A stretch of DNA of 64,000 nucleotides, taken from the NCBI RefSeq assembly GCF_014217255.1, contig NZ_CP059404.1:558001-622000 (forward strand), given 5' to 3'. The notes beneath the pieces are model-generated. The model saw only the letters and a list, made by a program, of their open reading frames with translations, was not told where the DNA came from and ran no database searches. The position numbers and the translations under genes were made by a program. Positions 1 to 9,454 of the stretch are shown in pieces. Source of the stretch: Corynebacterium incognita (GTDB lineage Bacteria > Actinomycetota > Actinomycetes > Mycobacteriales > Mycobacteriaceae). The number at the start of each line of letters is the position of its first letter. Within the stretch, counting starts at the first letter, position 1.

Positions 1-36
1 ATAATCACCGACTGGCTTGACGCGGCATTAGGCTGA
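1..36 (+). CDS. C-terminal end of a gene that starts outside the window
   Basis: An open frame runs from the first base to a TGA at 34-36 and ends in the residues ITDWLDAALG. Only eleven codons are present, so no family can be named. The frame is read convergently with the pentapeptide-repeat gene that follows. It could be chance. Confidence 0.25.
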   Translation: MITDWLDAALG

Positions 37-62
37 GCCCGATAGACGCCGCTGGTTCGTGG

Positions 63-437
63 TCAATCGTCTTCACTTTTCTTAGGTTCAGTTCGAGGGT
101 CATACAAATTAGCGTTGCATGACGGAAAACCTATCGATTTTGTAAACTGTTCGGGCACCGCCAAGACTGGTATCAACCAGGCGTTTGTCATGATGGCATT
201 CTCGAAACAAGAATTACGCAGATCAGTCTCACTAATCATCGCGTCCGTGAAATCTGCGTCAGTAAAATCCGCGAAGCTAAGATTGGCCCAAGCAATCATA
301 GAGTCCCGGAACGAGCACCCTCTACAGATGCTCCCTTGCAAGTTGATTTCTGTTAAGTCATAACCAGAAAAATCCTGAGCGGAAGCATCTTTACCGGCTA
401 ACCCGTTCACCCACGAATCAGGCATTTCCTTATACAT
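63..437 (-). CDS. Pentapeptide-repeat protein
   Basis: A 124-residue soluble protein. Its middle (about residues 28-85) is a run of pentapeptide repeats of the A(D/N)Lxx type, visible as ANLSF, ADFTD, ADFTD, AMISE and TDLRN, which fold as a right-handed quadrilateral beta-helix. Known members include DNA-gyrase-protecting Qnr/MfpA proteins and many of unknown role. This one is shorter than MfpA (about 183 residues) and has only about ten repeats, so a gyrase role is not supported. It has no signal peptide or membrane segment. The base composition is AT-richer than the core genome, in keeping with the accessory left end. Confidence 0.7.
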   Translation of the reverse strand: MYKEMPDSWVNGLAGKDASAQDFSGYDLTEINLQGSICRGCSFRDSMIAWANLSFADFTDADFTDAMISETDLRNSCFENAIMTNAWLIPVLAVPEQFTKSIGFPSCNANLYDPRTEPKKSEDD

Positions 438-634
438 TGTTTTACCTCAATTGAGGGGCTTCGCGGATCCACCGTGGGCAACGCCCGTCAAAACCATCAC
501 TCCCAATCAAATTAAAACAGTTTCCATTATTTCGAATGTTATCACTCTCATTAGAAAACCGGGAATTCCCTCACCCAGGATGGCGAATGAGGGATTAGTA
601 AGAGAAGCGGGCTTAGCTAGTAGCGATCTGCGGC
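438..634. other. AT-rich spacer between pentapeptide gene and tspO remnant
   Basis: I see no gene here. The stretch holds the upstream region of the minus-strand pentapeptide gene and, at 564-596, a hairpin downstream of the tspO remnant. Confidence 0.5.
564..596 (-). terminator. Hairpin downstream of tspO remnant
   Basis: Arms AATTCCCTCA (564-573) and TGAGGGATT (588-596) pair with one mismatch around a 14-base loop. Read on the minus strand it lies about 40 bases after the tspO stop and is followed by a partly T-rich tract. A factor-independent terminator is plausible but the T-run is weak. Confidence 0.4.
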
Positions 635-973
635 TTACTTCCGCTCGCGGTTAAGCCGCGCGATGCCGCCCGTGAGCACGGTGGCGAAGCCGGTCCACGC
701 CGCGTACGGCGCGAGCGCCAGGCCGCGGGTGGGTGACTCGCGGCGAGCGCGGCGCACGAGGTCGGCGGAGCTGGCGGCGAGCACCCCGGCCCAGGCCGTC
801 GCCAGGCCACGCCTGCCGGAGCGGAAGAACACGCCACTCCAACCCGCATTCAACAGCAGGTTGCCGGCCAGCGCCGCGATGTCTGCCTGCGCGGCCTTCT
901 TGCCGCGGCGCTCCCAGGCGTCGGCAATCGTCAGCGTGGCCACCACCGCGATGTCCGCGTACAGCAGGGTCAA
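635..973 (-). pseudogene. tspO: TspO/MBR family protein, 5' end lost to an IS256-type insertion
   Basis: The 112 residues match the C-terminal two thirds of TspO/MBR (tryptophan-rich sensory/translocator) membrane proteins: a segment like LLLNAGWSGVFF, several hydrophobic stretches and the Trp-rich WTGFATVLTGG end. TspO proteins have about 150-160 residues and five helices and bind tetrapyrroles. Here the first one or two helices are missing because the reading frame runs into IS256-family terminal sequence just above 975. The fragment is GC-rich like the core genome, so it looks like an original chromosomal gene that was broken. The apparent ATG at 973 is unlikely to be the native start. Confidence 0.7.
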
Positions 974-979
974 GTCCGG

Positions 980-1267
980 TGGAGTGGTGTATCTGCCCTT
1001 CCTGAATCGGGGACTGTGCGAGGCATTTTGTTAGGGGCCGGCGCGGGCTTGTTTGCGGTTCATTAGGCTGCTTCCTCGACGGTTTCGGGTGTGTGAGCGT
1101 TGACGGTGTTGGCTGCTATGAGAGCCCGTGTGTGTTCCAGGCAGGCTAACGACATATAGCGTTTTTGTTGAATCCAGTCGTCATGTTGCTCGGCTAGTAC
1201 GGCACCGACGAGACGAACGACGGCGGCCCGGTTCGGGAAGATGCCGACGACGTCGGTGCGCCGGCTC
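980..1267 (-). mobile_element. IS256-family insertion sequence remnant (transposase C-terminus)
   Basis: On the minus strand, codons from about 1266 down to the TAA at 1063-1065 read as [12 protein letters not shown], then [10 protein letters not shown], then RYMSL. This is the typical C-terminus of IS256-family mutator-type transposases. Below the stop lies sequence containing GGGGACTGTG (about 1010) that probably belongs to the terminal inverted repeat. Only about 65 of roughly 400 transposase codons remain, so the element cannot move by itself. It sits between two truncated core genes, tspO and the FAD-binding protein, which suggests a deletion next to the element. Confidence 0.75.
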
Positions 1268-2036
1268 TAGCGTCCCGGTTCGCGGACTCTCGTTGACGCT
1301 CATGGACGCCGTGCTGGATCTGACCGTAGGCCGCGGCAGCACCTCGCGGCACTCGGGCCTCCGGGACGTCAGCGCGTATTCCCCGTCCGGCCAGGAGCCC
1401 GCGGCCATTCATCCTTATTCGCGCAGCGGCCGGTTCTTAGCGGTCAAGCCTGCCGACGCCGTGGAATTCAACCTCGCACCGAGGCTGTCGCGGGCAGCCT
1501 TGGACGCGGTGGTGGACGGCACCGATTCCACCGGCGATGCCGCGGAGGATTTCCGCCGCGATTTCGCCGTGGCCACCGGTGCCATCGACCCGAGAAGCGG
1601 CGACCCCGCCACCGCCGGCATGGCGATTGCGGAGTCCTTCCGCGCCATCTACCCCGCGCTGGTGAACAAGCTGTCATTCACGGAGGACTACGCGGACTTC
1701 GGCGACTACATGTCCACCCTCGACCGCGTGATCTACGGCCTGCCCATTGTTAACGCGCGCATCCTCATCCAGCTTTTCGACGCCGGGATCGTCACCACCG
1801 ACACCACCGTCGAGCACGACTCCGACTTCACCGTGGACGCCATCATCCCGCCCGCGGCCACCCCACCGCTCAAGACGCTGCGCAATGCCCGCCTGGCCCC
1901 CGACTCCAACCTGGCCGCCGCCGGCCGCGTCACCGAGGGCTGGATCCACGGCAACGACACCCTCACCCGCGACTACCACGAGGTTATCCCCAACTGGGCC
2001 TTTAGCGTTTATTCACGGGCGACGTCGCCTTTATAG
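1268..2036 (+). pseudogene. FAD/NAD(P)-binding protein, truncated at both ends
   Basis: The open frame resembles the uncharacterised FAD/NAD(P)-binding proteins of COG4529 (NAD_binding_9): an LTLMDAVLDL segment that would follow the second dinucleotide-binding glycine motif, then HPYSRSGRFLAVKP, and near the end WIHGNDTLTRDYHEVIPNWA. The first FAD-binding part is missing because the frame begins at the IS256 remnant; the frame can be extended to 1128 only by reading antisense through that element. The last residues (FSVYSRATSPL) no longer match the family, which indicates a second break near 2000, just before the tRNA-Gly scar. The composition is GC-rich like the core genome. The family assignment is moderate; loss of function is likely. 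Confidence 0.55.
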
Positions 2037-2056
2037 CCGCCAGCCGAACCTTTTCA

Positions 2057-2103
2057 AGCTTCCCAAGCTGAGAGTGCGGGTTCGATTCCCGTCGCCGGCT
2101 CCA
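2057..2103 (+). repeat. 3' half of a tRNA-Gly(CCC) gene: probable attachment-site scar
   Basis: From the anticodon loop TTCCCAA (anticodon CCC at 2062-2064) onward the sequence is a good tRNA-Gly: anticodon-stem 3' arm GCTGA, T-arm GCGGG TTCGATT CCCGT, acceptor 3' strand CGCCGGC, discriminator T and CCA at 2101-2103. No 5' half precedes it: the bases upstream do not form a D-arm or an acceptor 5' strand, and the outer two pairs of the anticodon stem are lost. Tyrosine-type integrases of phages and islands commonly use the 3' half of tRNA genes as attB and leave such a copy at the far end of the element. It marks the switch from GC-rich to AT-rich DNA. Confidence 0.75.
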
Positions 2104-2294
2104 CCAACAAGCAGGATAAACACGAATAATGGAGTTCCAATCACAACGATTGGAGCCACTAGTATAGCCATAGGTATAGCCACAAGCCGCTAAAAGGGAG
2201 CCAGCGGGCAGATACGCCATGAAAAGTCCCTTCGGCTATTGAGGCCAAAGGGAATGCACACTGGCCTTTCAGCTCTCTGCTAGAGTCTTTTACT

Positions 2295-3154
2295 ATGCTC
2301 CGGCCAAAAGATTATTCACGATGGAAAACACGGGTTCACTACGATTCTGTAGATGAATTCCTGAATCCGACACAGCCGGTTGTTCATACCGTGAATCATC
2401 GAGGTATCGATATAGATCTCCTCGTTCACGACCGAGGCGCAGACACCACTCTCGTCGTATTTCACGCATCCCTCAGCATTCGGGCCAAGACGCTTCCACA
2501 GCTGCAAGGGGCTGGCCTAGCAAGTGATACTGGCTGCAACTTGATTGCGGTATCAGATCCCACCTTGACTGAAAAGGATCTGGAACTCGGGTGGTATCTG
2601 GGAAACAGAGAAACAGGGCCACTGCCGCCCGTTCTGGCTCCCCTTATCCAGGCTGCGATTAGAAGGCTTGGCTCTTCACGAACTGTCCTTGTCGGCCCGT
2701 CTGGTGGCGGGTACGCAGCCGTTTTGTACGGCCAGTATTTCCCCGGCTCAATCGTCCTCGCTATCAATCCTCGACTCGACCTAGGCGCTAGGCCATCTGC
2801 GGGCTGGAAGCAATACGTCGACGAAGCACATCAAGCCCATACCAACCTGAGTAGGGTCCGGGTTCGCAAGGATTACGCCGTGGTACGGCTCCGGGAGCTT
2901 TTGCCGATAGTGGTCTGCCGTTTGACTTGTGCCTGTATCAAAATTCGCGGGATAGGATCTACGTTCAGAACCAGACCCAGCCATTCTTGAAACGTCTTGG
3001 AAATGATGAGCGGCTATTTGTCAGGATGGAAGATGATGGATTCGGACATCGACCAATACCTTCAGCAAAGCTTCGTGAAATAATCAAGTCTTTATCTACT
3101 GATTCCGACCAGCAGACAGCGATACGGCTAGCAGGTTTTAATCGCCCAAGTTAA
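2295..3154 (+). pseudogene. Alpha/beta hydrolase-like protein with a frameshift (paralogue of the gene at 8457-9401)
   Basis: Two frames together give about 286 residues that align along their whole length with the intact hydrolase at 8457-9401. The shared parts include TTLVVFHASLS, the nucleophile motif GPSGGGYAA, AINPRLDLGARP and GHRPIP with the likely catalytic histidine. The first frame (from 2295) leaves the family at the run CTTTTG (2898-2903); the second resumes exactly with ADSGLPFDLCLYQ at 2903. One missing base there explains both. It may be a real mutation, a sequencing error or recoding; I favour a pseudogene. It lies alone between the tRNA-Gly scar and phage debris, so it may be a displaced copy of the glycan-island gene. 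Confidence 0.75.
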
Positions 3155-3431
3155 CTCTCGTTTTACAGTAATGTTGTGAGAGTGAAAATGATGGATACGG
3201 ATCTGCCAAGCAGGTGTTCCTACTCGGTTACGAGGCCGCCGATCCTTTAGTGAGAGCAATAGCCAAGAAGCTCCCAAGCTTGACTCTAGAGGCTTCCACT
3301 TCCACTAATCTCCTGAATCACGCCGATAGTTGGTTTGGCGAGTTGAGCAATCCTAGCCATTTAGCCCACCGCCTTGTCTGAAATGGTGTGTGCGTGTGTC
3401 GTCTTATCGACAAATTGTTTCAGCATAATGT
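3155..3431. other. Fragmentary region between hydrolase pseudogene and phage remnant
   Basis: No complete gene. A plus-strand open frame from 3172 to a TGA at 3379-3381 encodes about 69 residues containing KQVFLLGYEAADPLVRAIAK with no start codon near its beginning. It reads like the C-terminal end of a lost protein whose family I cannot name. Its end overlaps a 21-codon minus-strand frame. Confidence 0.3.
3361..3426 (-). CDS. 21-residue open frame after the phage-type gene (possible cut-off next gene)
   Basis: Five bases after the stop of the Asp-box protein, an ATG opens a frame MLKQFVDKTTHAHTISDKAVG that stops at 3361. The tight spacing and the preceding AAGGA (in AGGAAGGACTAA) suggest translation coupled to the phage gene, as in tail modules. 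The frame probably represents the first codons of a longer gene cut by rearrangement, or a very small phage protein. Confidence 0.3.
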   Translation of the reverse strand: MLKQFVDKTTHAHTISDKAVG

Positions 3432-5386
<1,955 letters not shown>

Positions 5387-5427
5387 AATCCTAGTTCGAT
5401 TAGTTGGCTCGACTTATAGATCGGCTA

Positions 5428-5468
5428 AAGCTGCACTAGCAGAGTACTATTTTCTGTCAGTGCAGCTT
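5428..5468. terminator. Ten-base-pair hairpin downstream of the permease operon
   Basis: Perfect arms AAGCTGCACT (5428-5437) and AGTGCAGCTT (5459-5468) enclose a 21-base loop that can pair further (CAGA/TCTG). It lies about 200 bases beyond the permease stop on the minus strand and has no strong T-run, so a terminator role is only possible. It could also be part of an attachment region, since the tRNA-like scar follows directly. Confidence 0.35.
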
Positions 5469-5474
5469 GAGATT

Positions 5475-5525
5475 CGAGTCGGCGACGAGGAGCGAACTTG
5501 CACTCTCAGCTTTGGAAACGGAGAA
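5475..5525 (-). repeat. Second, decayed tRNA-Gly 3'-half copy in inverted orientation
   Basis: Read on the minus strand this stretch aligns colinearly with the scar at about 2047-2101. It has AAGCTGAGAGTGC identical over 13 bases, then GTTCG, CGTCGCCG and CTC in register, with mismatches in the T-stem and acceptor. Similarity continues upstream of the anticodon (AACCTT..TC..TT), where the other copy is no longer tRNA. So this repeats the integration scar rather than a tRNA gene. No functional tRNA can be folded from it. Confidence 0.55.
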
Positions 5526-5669
5526 GGTTAAATAGTAACCACACATTCGGCATTCTTTCCTTCCCACATCGAACAAACCGTAGCCAATTCCCGACCAAAT
5601 CTTTAGACCTATGCCGACACGAGATTCTCAAAACAAGCGCTTACATTCTCAGGAGGGCTCGAAGGATGC

Positions 5670-7157
5670 TTAGAGCGATGAGTTCGAATTGCTACTCATT
5701 TTTAGACGGTCAGACTTTACTACGGATGCTCCACCGAACATTCGTTGTGCCAGCTCCGCATCGTCCAACCTTGAAATTTTGGGATACCGGACTAAGTAGC
5801 ACAACAATCCAATAAGTGTCCAAATCCCAAGAGCAATGAGGGATTCCTTGCCGAGAGCCCCCGGTGATCCCGGCACGAGGAGTAGTGCTACGAAGCACAC
5901 CGATAACAAGCATCCTACAAGGCTTACCCCCCTCTGAAGTAGAGAATGCGGGACATCTATTTCGGCGTCTACTATTTTTCCTGTTCGAGCGACGTGGAAG
6001 ACAAAATAGCAGGTATAGAAATAAGCCACAGTCACTCCGAGACTAGACATATCGACAATCCAAGCCAATGCTGCTCGCCCGAACCAAGGAGTAATTAGAC
6101 AAACGAGCGCGACAAAGTAAATTGCCTTGGACGGAGTCTTCCTCTCCTGATCGAGAACTGCAAACCATTTTGGCAATAGCCCGGAGCGCCCTAGAGTCAA
6201 AAGAACACGACTAGTAGCAGTGAAAAAACCATTGAGCCCGGTGAGAACTCCTACACTCACTGCCACGACCATCAGAACTAGCCCCGGAAGGCCCATAACT
6301 TCCTGAATAGCTACGGCCGGAGGCCAAGCGGCCTCGCTAAGCTGCGAATGATCAGTCCCCACCGCAATCGAGGTCGACAGCATCATCGCCATGTAGACCA
6401 GAGTCGCTGCCCCAACGCCCCAGAGGATCAAATTCATTGCCTTCTTCGCAGAGAAATTAAACTCGCCGGCGAGTTGCGGAATGGAATCAAATCCGACGTA
6501 TGCCCACGGCGCAAATGCAATGATGGTACTAACTGCTGCCAACTTCGACCGGTCTTCTGGGAAACCGGGAGCGAGCGTTGGCTGCTCGACAAGATAGTAG
6601 ACGATCATCGATACAGTGATTACTGCCACGCTGCCAATCAGCAGCAAAACCGCAATAAACTGAAAGCGACCCGAAATCTCAGCACCTTGCGAATTCATCC
6701 ACGCAAACAAAATAATGAAAGCGCTCGCAATCAGAACCTCGGGAAGATAGATTTTCCACCCCGCCACCTCATATAAGGGGAACCGCATCACCCAATTCGG
6801 CAGGATAACCCGAAAAACCAATGTTACAGCTGAAGCGTTTAACGCAACGATACAGGCATAAGCCAGCGCTAAAGCCCAGCCAGCCACAAATGCATGATGG
6901 CGCCCTAATGCGGACAGCGCGAACGCGACGCCACCTCCCGTAACCGGCAAGAAGCGAATCGCCCCGCCGTAACTCAGCGCAATTACGCCAATCAGTAGCC
7001 CGCCGATGATAAAGCCAATCAATGTGCCCGCGAGTCCACCACTCATCATCCAATCAAAAGGCAAAATAAAGGCGCCCCAGCCAATGGCGGCACCGAGCGC
7101 CATCGCGAAAACCCAGGCGGGATTGTAGTTCCGTGCGAGATTTGTATTCGAATTCAC
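5670..7157 (-). CDS. APC-superfamily amino-acid permease
   Basis: About 495 residues with some twelve hydrophobic helices, starting with the APC signature ALGAAIGWGAF in helix 1, which binds the substrate backbone in this family. Members carry amino acids or polyamines across the cytoplasmic membrane, usually with protons. The substrate cannot be read from sequence. I chose the GTG at 7155-7157 (VNSNTNLARN); a GTG at 7208 would add 17 residues and sit 8 bases after the ATP-grasp stop. It is last of a four-gene minus-strand set: amide synthetase-like, hydrolase, ATP-grasp, permease. In that setting it could import an amino acid used by the two ligases or export their product. Confidence 0.85.
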   Translation of the reverse strand: MNSNTNLARNYNPAWVFAMALGAAIGWGAFILPFDWMMSGGLAGTLIGFIIGGLLIGVIALSYGGAIRFLPVTGGGVAFALSALGRHHAFVAGWALALAYACIVALNASAVTLVFRVILPNWVMRFPLYEVAGWKIYLPEVLIASAFIILFAWMNSQGAEISGRFQFIAVLLLIGSVAVITVSMIVYYLVEQPTLAPGFPEDRSKLAAVSTIIAFAPWAYVGFDSIPQLAGEFNFSAKKAMNLILWGVGAATLVYMAMMLSTSIAVGTDHSQLSEAAWPPAVAIQEVMGLPGLVLMVVAVSVGVLTGLNGFFTATSRVLLTLGRSGLLPKWFAVLDQERKTPSKAIYFVALVCLITPWFGRAALAWIVDMSSLGVTVAYFYTCYFVFHVARTGKIVDAEIDVPHSLLQRGVSLVGCLLSVCFVALLLVPGSPGALGKESLIALGIWTLIGLLCYLVRYPKISRLDDAELAQRMFGGASVVKSDRLKMSSNSNSSL

Positions 7158-7216
7158 GTCTAAGACTCTACTCGATAGACAAAGGCTGCGACGGAGTAAT
7201 CCAAACACCGGTCTGG

Positions 7217-8389
7217 CTACTTGACGAACAAGCCTCCAACAAGTCCGAGCTTTTGCTTAATGAAGGCATAGTATTTTTCGAGGAACTCTTTTTCTTCGAG
7301 AGTAAATTCGTTCCGGTCGCCTCGTTCAAAATCATCAACCAAGAACCATCTTTGTAGATACAAATCCAAGGGATTGGTAGGATTCCCATAAGTGGGGTAT
7401 ATGGAAATATACGCGTGAGGGAAAGAGTTAACCTCAATCACCTTTGGGGAATCGCTGTCGAGCGAGTTGACCATTACATCAACGCCTCCCGTTGTGAGCC
7501 CAGGAATAGCCGCCACTGCGCGTTCAGCAATGGATCTAATCGAATCTGACACCAAATCAGTCACAATCGCTGTTTCGCCACCGTAGGCGATGTTTGAAAT
7601 AGAAGAAAGGATAATGAGCTCCCCTTCCTCAGGCGCAAACGTGGGTGAAATCCCCTCAGCCAGCATTTTCGCTTTTGTGTTGTACTCTTCAAGATTCAAT
7701 TTCCGACGCGCCAAGAAACGATCTGCGAGACGGCTTTCGTTCTTAAGCGCCGCCAACTCTTCAATCGAATGTCGACCTGTTCCGATAACATACGCTGGAA
7801 TGCGAGCGATAACGTCTACAAGTTCTCCTTCGACGACAGTGCATCGGAGCTCGAAACCGTCCAGCATCTCTTGAACCAAAACTTTCGGGGAACGCTTGCG
7901 CTCCTTTTGCAGTTCAATACATGAGTCAAAGGTTTCAACAAAGTTTGACGGCGTGACGTTGAGATAGACGCCAATTCCTTGAGATAAATTATGGGCTTTC
8001 ACCACAGCTTGCCTGCTCGTAGCCGACTGAAAGAAATCCTCGTATGCCTTCTGTGCTTCGCCTTCCCTGTAGTCCTGAGTCTCTGGCGTCGGCACATTGG
8101 CGCGCTCCAAGAAATAACGAGTTTTTACTTTGGACGCACAAGCTTGAGAGCTACTACGCGTCGTTGTCGGAAGCACCCAGGGGTCCAGCGTTCCCCTAAA
8201 ACTGCCATCCGGCCGAAAGAAATGGATGTATGGGTGGCCGTTCTTTCTTTCGATTTCAATTTTCTGTCCACAATTACGTGCTGCGCGAATCCAGTTATTG
8301 TGGATGCCAGATGTATAGCCTTCGCCCCACGTGTTTTTCTGCAATTGCCACACGTGATCAAGTAGGTCCTGAACAAATTCTTTTTTCAT
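7217..8389 (-). CDS. ATP-grasp amide ligase of the cyanophycin synthetase / GshF type
   Basis: 390 residues. The part from about residue 85 resembles the ATP-grasp domain of cyanophycin synthetase and bifunctional glutathione synthetase. It has KVKTRYFLERANVPTP at the domain entry, VVKAHNLSQGIGV (nucleotide-binding Lys and glycine loop), QEMLDGFELRCTVVEGE, then RIPAYVIGTGRHSIEELAALKN, and near the end VDVMVNS followed by IEVNSFP with the metal-binding Glu-x-Asn. Such enzymes activate a carboxylate as acyl phosphate and join it to an amine. It lacks the Mur-ligase half of CphA and the gamma-GCS half of GshF, so it is stand-alone. I chose ATG 8387-8389 because AGAGGAAC precedes it; an upstream start would overlap the hydrolase gene. 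The substrate is unknown. Confidence 0.75.
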   Translation of the reverse strand: MKKEFVQDLLDHVWQLQKNTWGEGYTSGIHNNWIRAARNCGQKIEIERKNGHPYIHFFRPDGSFRGTLDPWVLPTTTRSSSQACASKVKTRYFLERANVPTPETQDYREGEAQKAYEDFFQSATSRQAVVKAHNLSQGIGVYLNVTPSNFVETFDSCIELQKERKRSPKVLVQEMLDGFELRCTVVEGELVDVIARIPAYVIGTGRHSIEELAALKNESRLADRFLARRKLNLEEYNTKAKMLAEGISPTFAPEEGELIILSSISNIAYGGETAIVTDLVSDSIRSIAERAVAAIPGLTTGGVDVMVNSLDSDSPKVIEVNSFPHAYISIYPTYGNPTNPLDLYLQRWFLVDDFERGDRNEFTLEEKEFLEKYYAFIKQKLGLVGGLFVK

Positions 8390-8456
8390 CGTTCCTCTAC
8401 ATTCTGATTTCAATTTTTTGCTTTGCGCTGCGTAGCATTTCCAATCAAGAATAGGC

Positions 8457-9401
8457 CTACTCGCTGCTAAAATCATTTCTTGCATTCAGGCCGGATGCAA
8501 TTTGGCAGAGAGCCTTTTTATGACACACAAAGTTATCTGCTACCGGTGCCTGAGCAACGCTAGATATGTCGCACAGCTGACGCACAATGTGTCTCAGCTT
8601 TTCCGGCGGTATCGGCCGGTGCCCTGCCCCGTCTCTTTCGAAACGGATCTGGACGTTCGCCCTATCGGGTAGCCCTTCAAGAAAGGGCTTGGTTTGGAAT
8701 CTGAGATACTGCCGATCTTGAATATTTTGGTAAATGAATAGCGCAAATGGAAGGCCGGATTGAGCTACAAGGTCTTCCATCGAAACTTTCACGAATTTAT
8801 CCCGTACTCGGATTCGCTGAAGGTTAGTTTTAGCTTGGAAAGCTACCTCAAGGTATTGGCCAAAAGCGGGATAAGGGCGTGCACCTAGATCAAGCCTAGG
8901 GTTCACAGCCAGAACAACATCAGGTACGAATTCGAATGCATGTAGCAATGCAGCGTACGCACCACCTGATGCGCCAAAAAAGACGGTACGTACCGACGCT
9001 AGTTGTAAAACGATCTTGTTCAAGATCCCCGCAACAACAGGCGGCAAGCTACCAATCTCTGAGTTTCCAATAAACCATGCAAGGTCAATGTCACCAAGCT
9101 CAATGGTTGGATCAGCAATAGAAACTAGATTTGTGCCGGTGTCAGAGGCAAGCCCAACTCCTGGCAGCTGCGGAGTCGTCTTAGCACGCTGTGACAACGA
9201 AGAATGGAAGACGACGAGAGTATTCGGACTTGCCCGATTATGGATTAGGAAATCGAGGTTGCTGTTTCCATAAGCAATGGTCAGAACAAATTCCCCGATT
9301 GGGAAAACAACCCGATCCTTCGCCATATCTTCATGAAACTCTTCTAGCGAAGCAAAGCGGACAATCTGGTTCCAGGAACTCAAATCCCGCGCGCGAATCA
9401 T
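8457..9401 (-). CDS. Alpha/beta hydrolase-like protein of unknown substrate
   Basis: 314 residues, intact paralogue of the frameshifted gene at 2295-3154. The likely nucleophile is Ser145 in FFGASGGAYAA, a classical G-x-S-x-G elbow, and a conserved His261 sits in DGAGHRPIP. The acid is uncertain; Asp171 in NPRLDLGARP is conserved in both copies. There is no signal peptide, so it acts in the cytoplasm. Alpha/beta hydrolases in glycan or peptide pathways serve as esterases, thioesterases or acyltransferases. It lies 53 bases after the amide synthetase-like gene and 67 bases before the ATP-grasp gene, which suggests one transcript. I cannot name a more exact family. Confidence 0.65.
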   Translation of the reverse strand: MIRARDLSSWNQIVRFASLEEFHEDMAKDRVVFPIGEFVLTIAYGNSNLDFLIHNRASPNTLVVFHSSLSQRAKTTPQLPGVGLASDTGTNLVSIADPTIELGDIDLAWFIGNSEIGSLPPVVAGILNKIVLQLASVRTVFFGASGGAYAALLHAFEFVPDVVLAVNPRLDLGARPYPAFGQYLEVAFQAKTNLQRIRVRDKFVKVSMEDLVAQSGLPFALFIYQNIQDRQYLRFQTKPFLEGLPDRANVQIRFERDGAGHRPIPPEKLRHIVRQLCDISSVAQAPVADNFVCHKKALCQIASGLNARNDFSSE

Positions 9402-9454
9402 TGATCCAATCTCCTATCCAATCTACGAAAACAAAACTTTTGGCGAAAGCGCCT

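Larger units (their letters stand above)
5387..5669. other. Spacer with hairpin and second tRNA-Gly-like scar
   Basis: No protein gene is supported. The stretch contains the hairpin at 5428-5468 and the decayed inverted tRNA-Gly half at 5475-5525 (both listed). The rest, up to the end of the permease gene, shows nothing I recognise. Confidence 0.5.

Noticed and set aside
1128..2036. A 302-codon plus-strand open frame starting inside the IS256 remnant
   Set aside because: Its first 45 or so codons are antisense to the transposase fragment. Only the part from about 1268 resembles a protein family, so it is listed as a truncated pseudogene.
2057..2103. Functional tRNA-Gly gene or tmRNA 3' end
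   Set aside because: No 5' half can be folded upstream. The anticodon loop and T-arm fit tRNA-Gly better than tmRNA.
5498..5815. Open frame of about 105 codons over the tRNA-like scar and the permease 3' end
   Set aside because: It overlaps the end of the permease gene in antisense and has no recognisable features.
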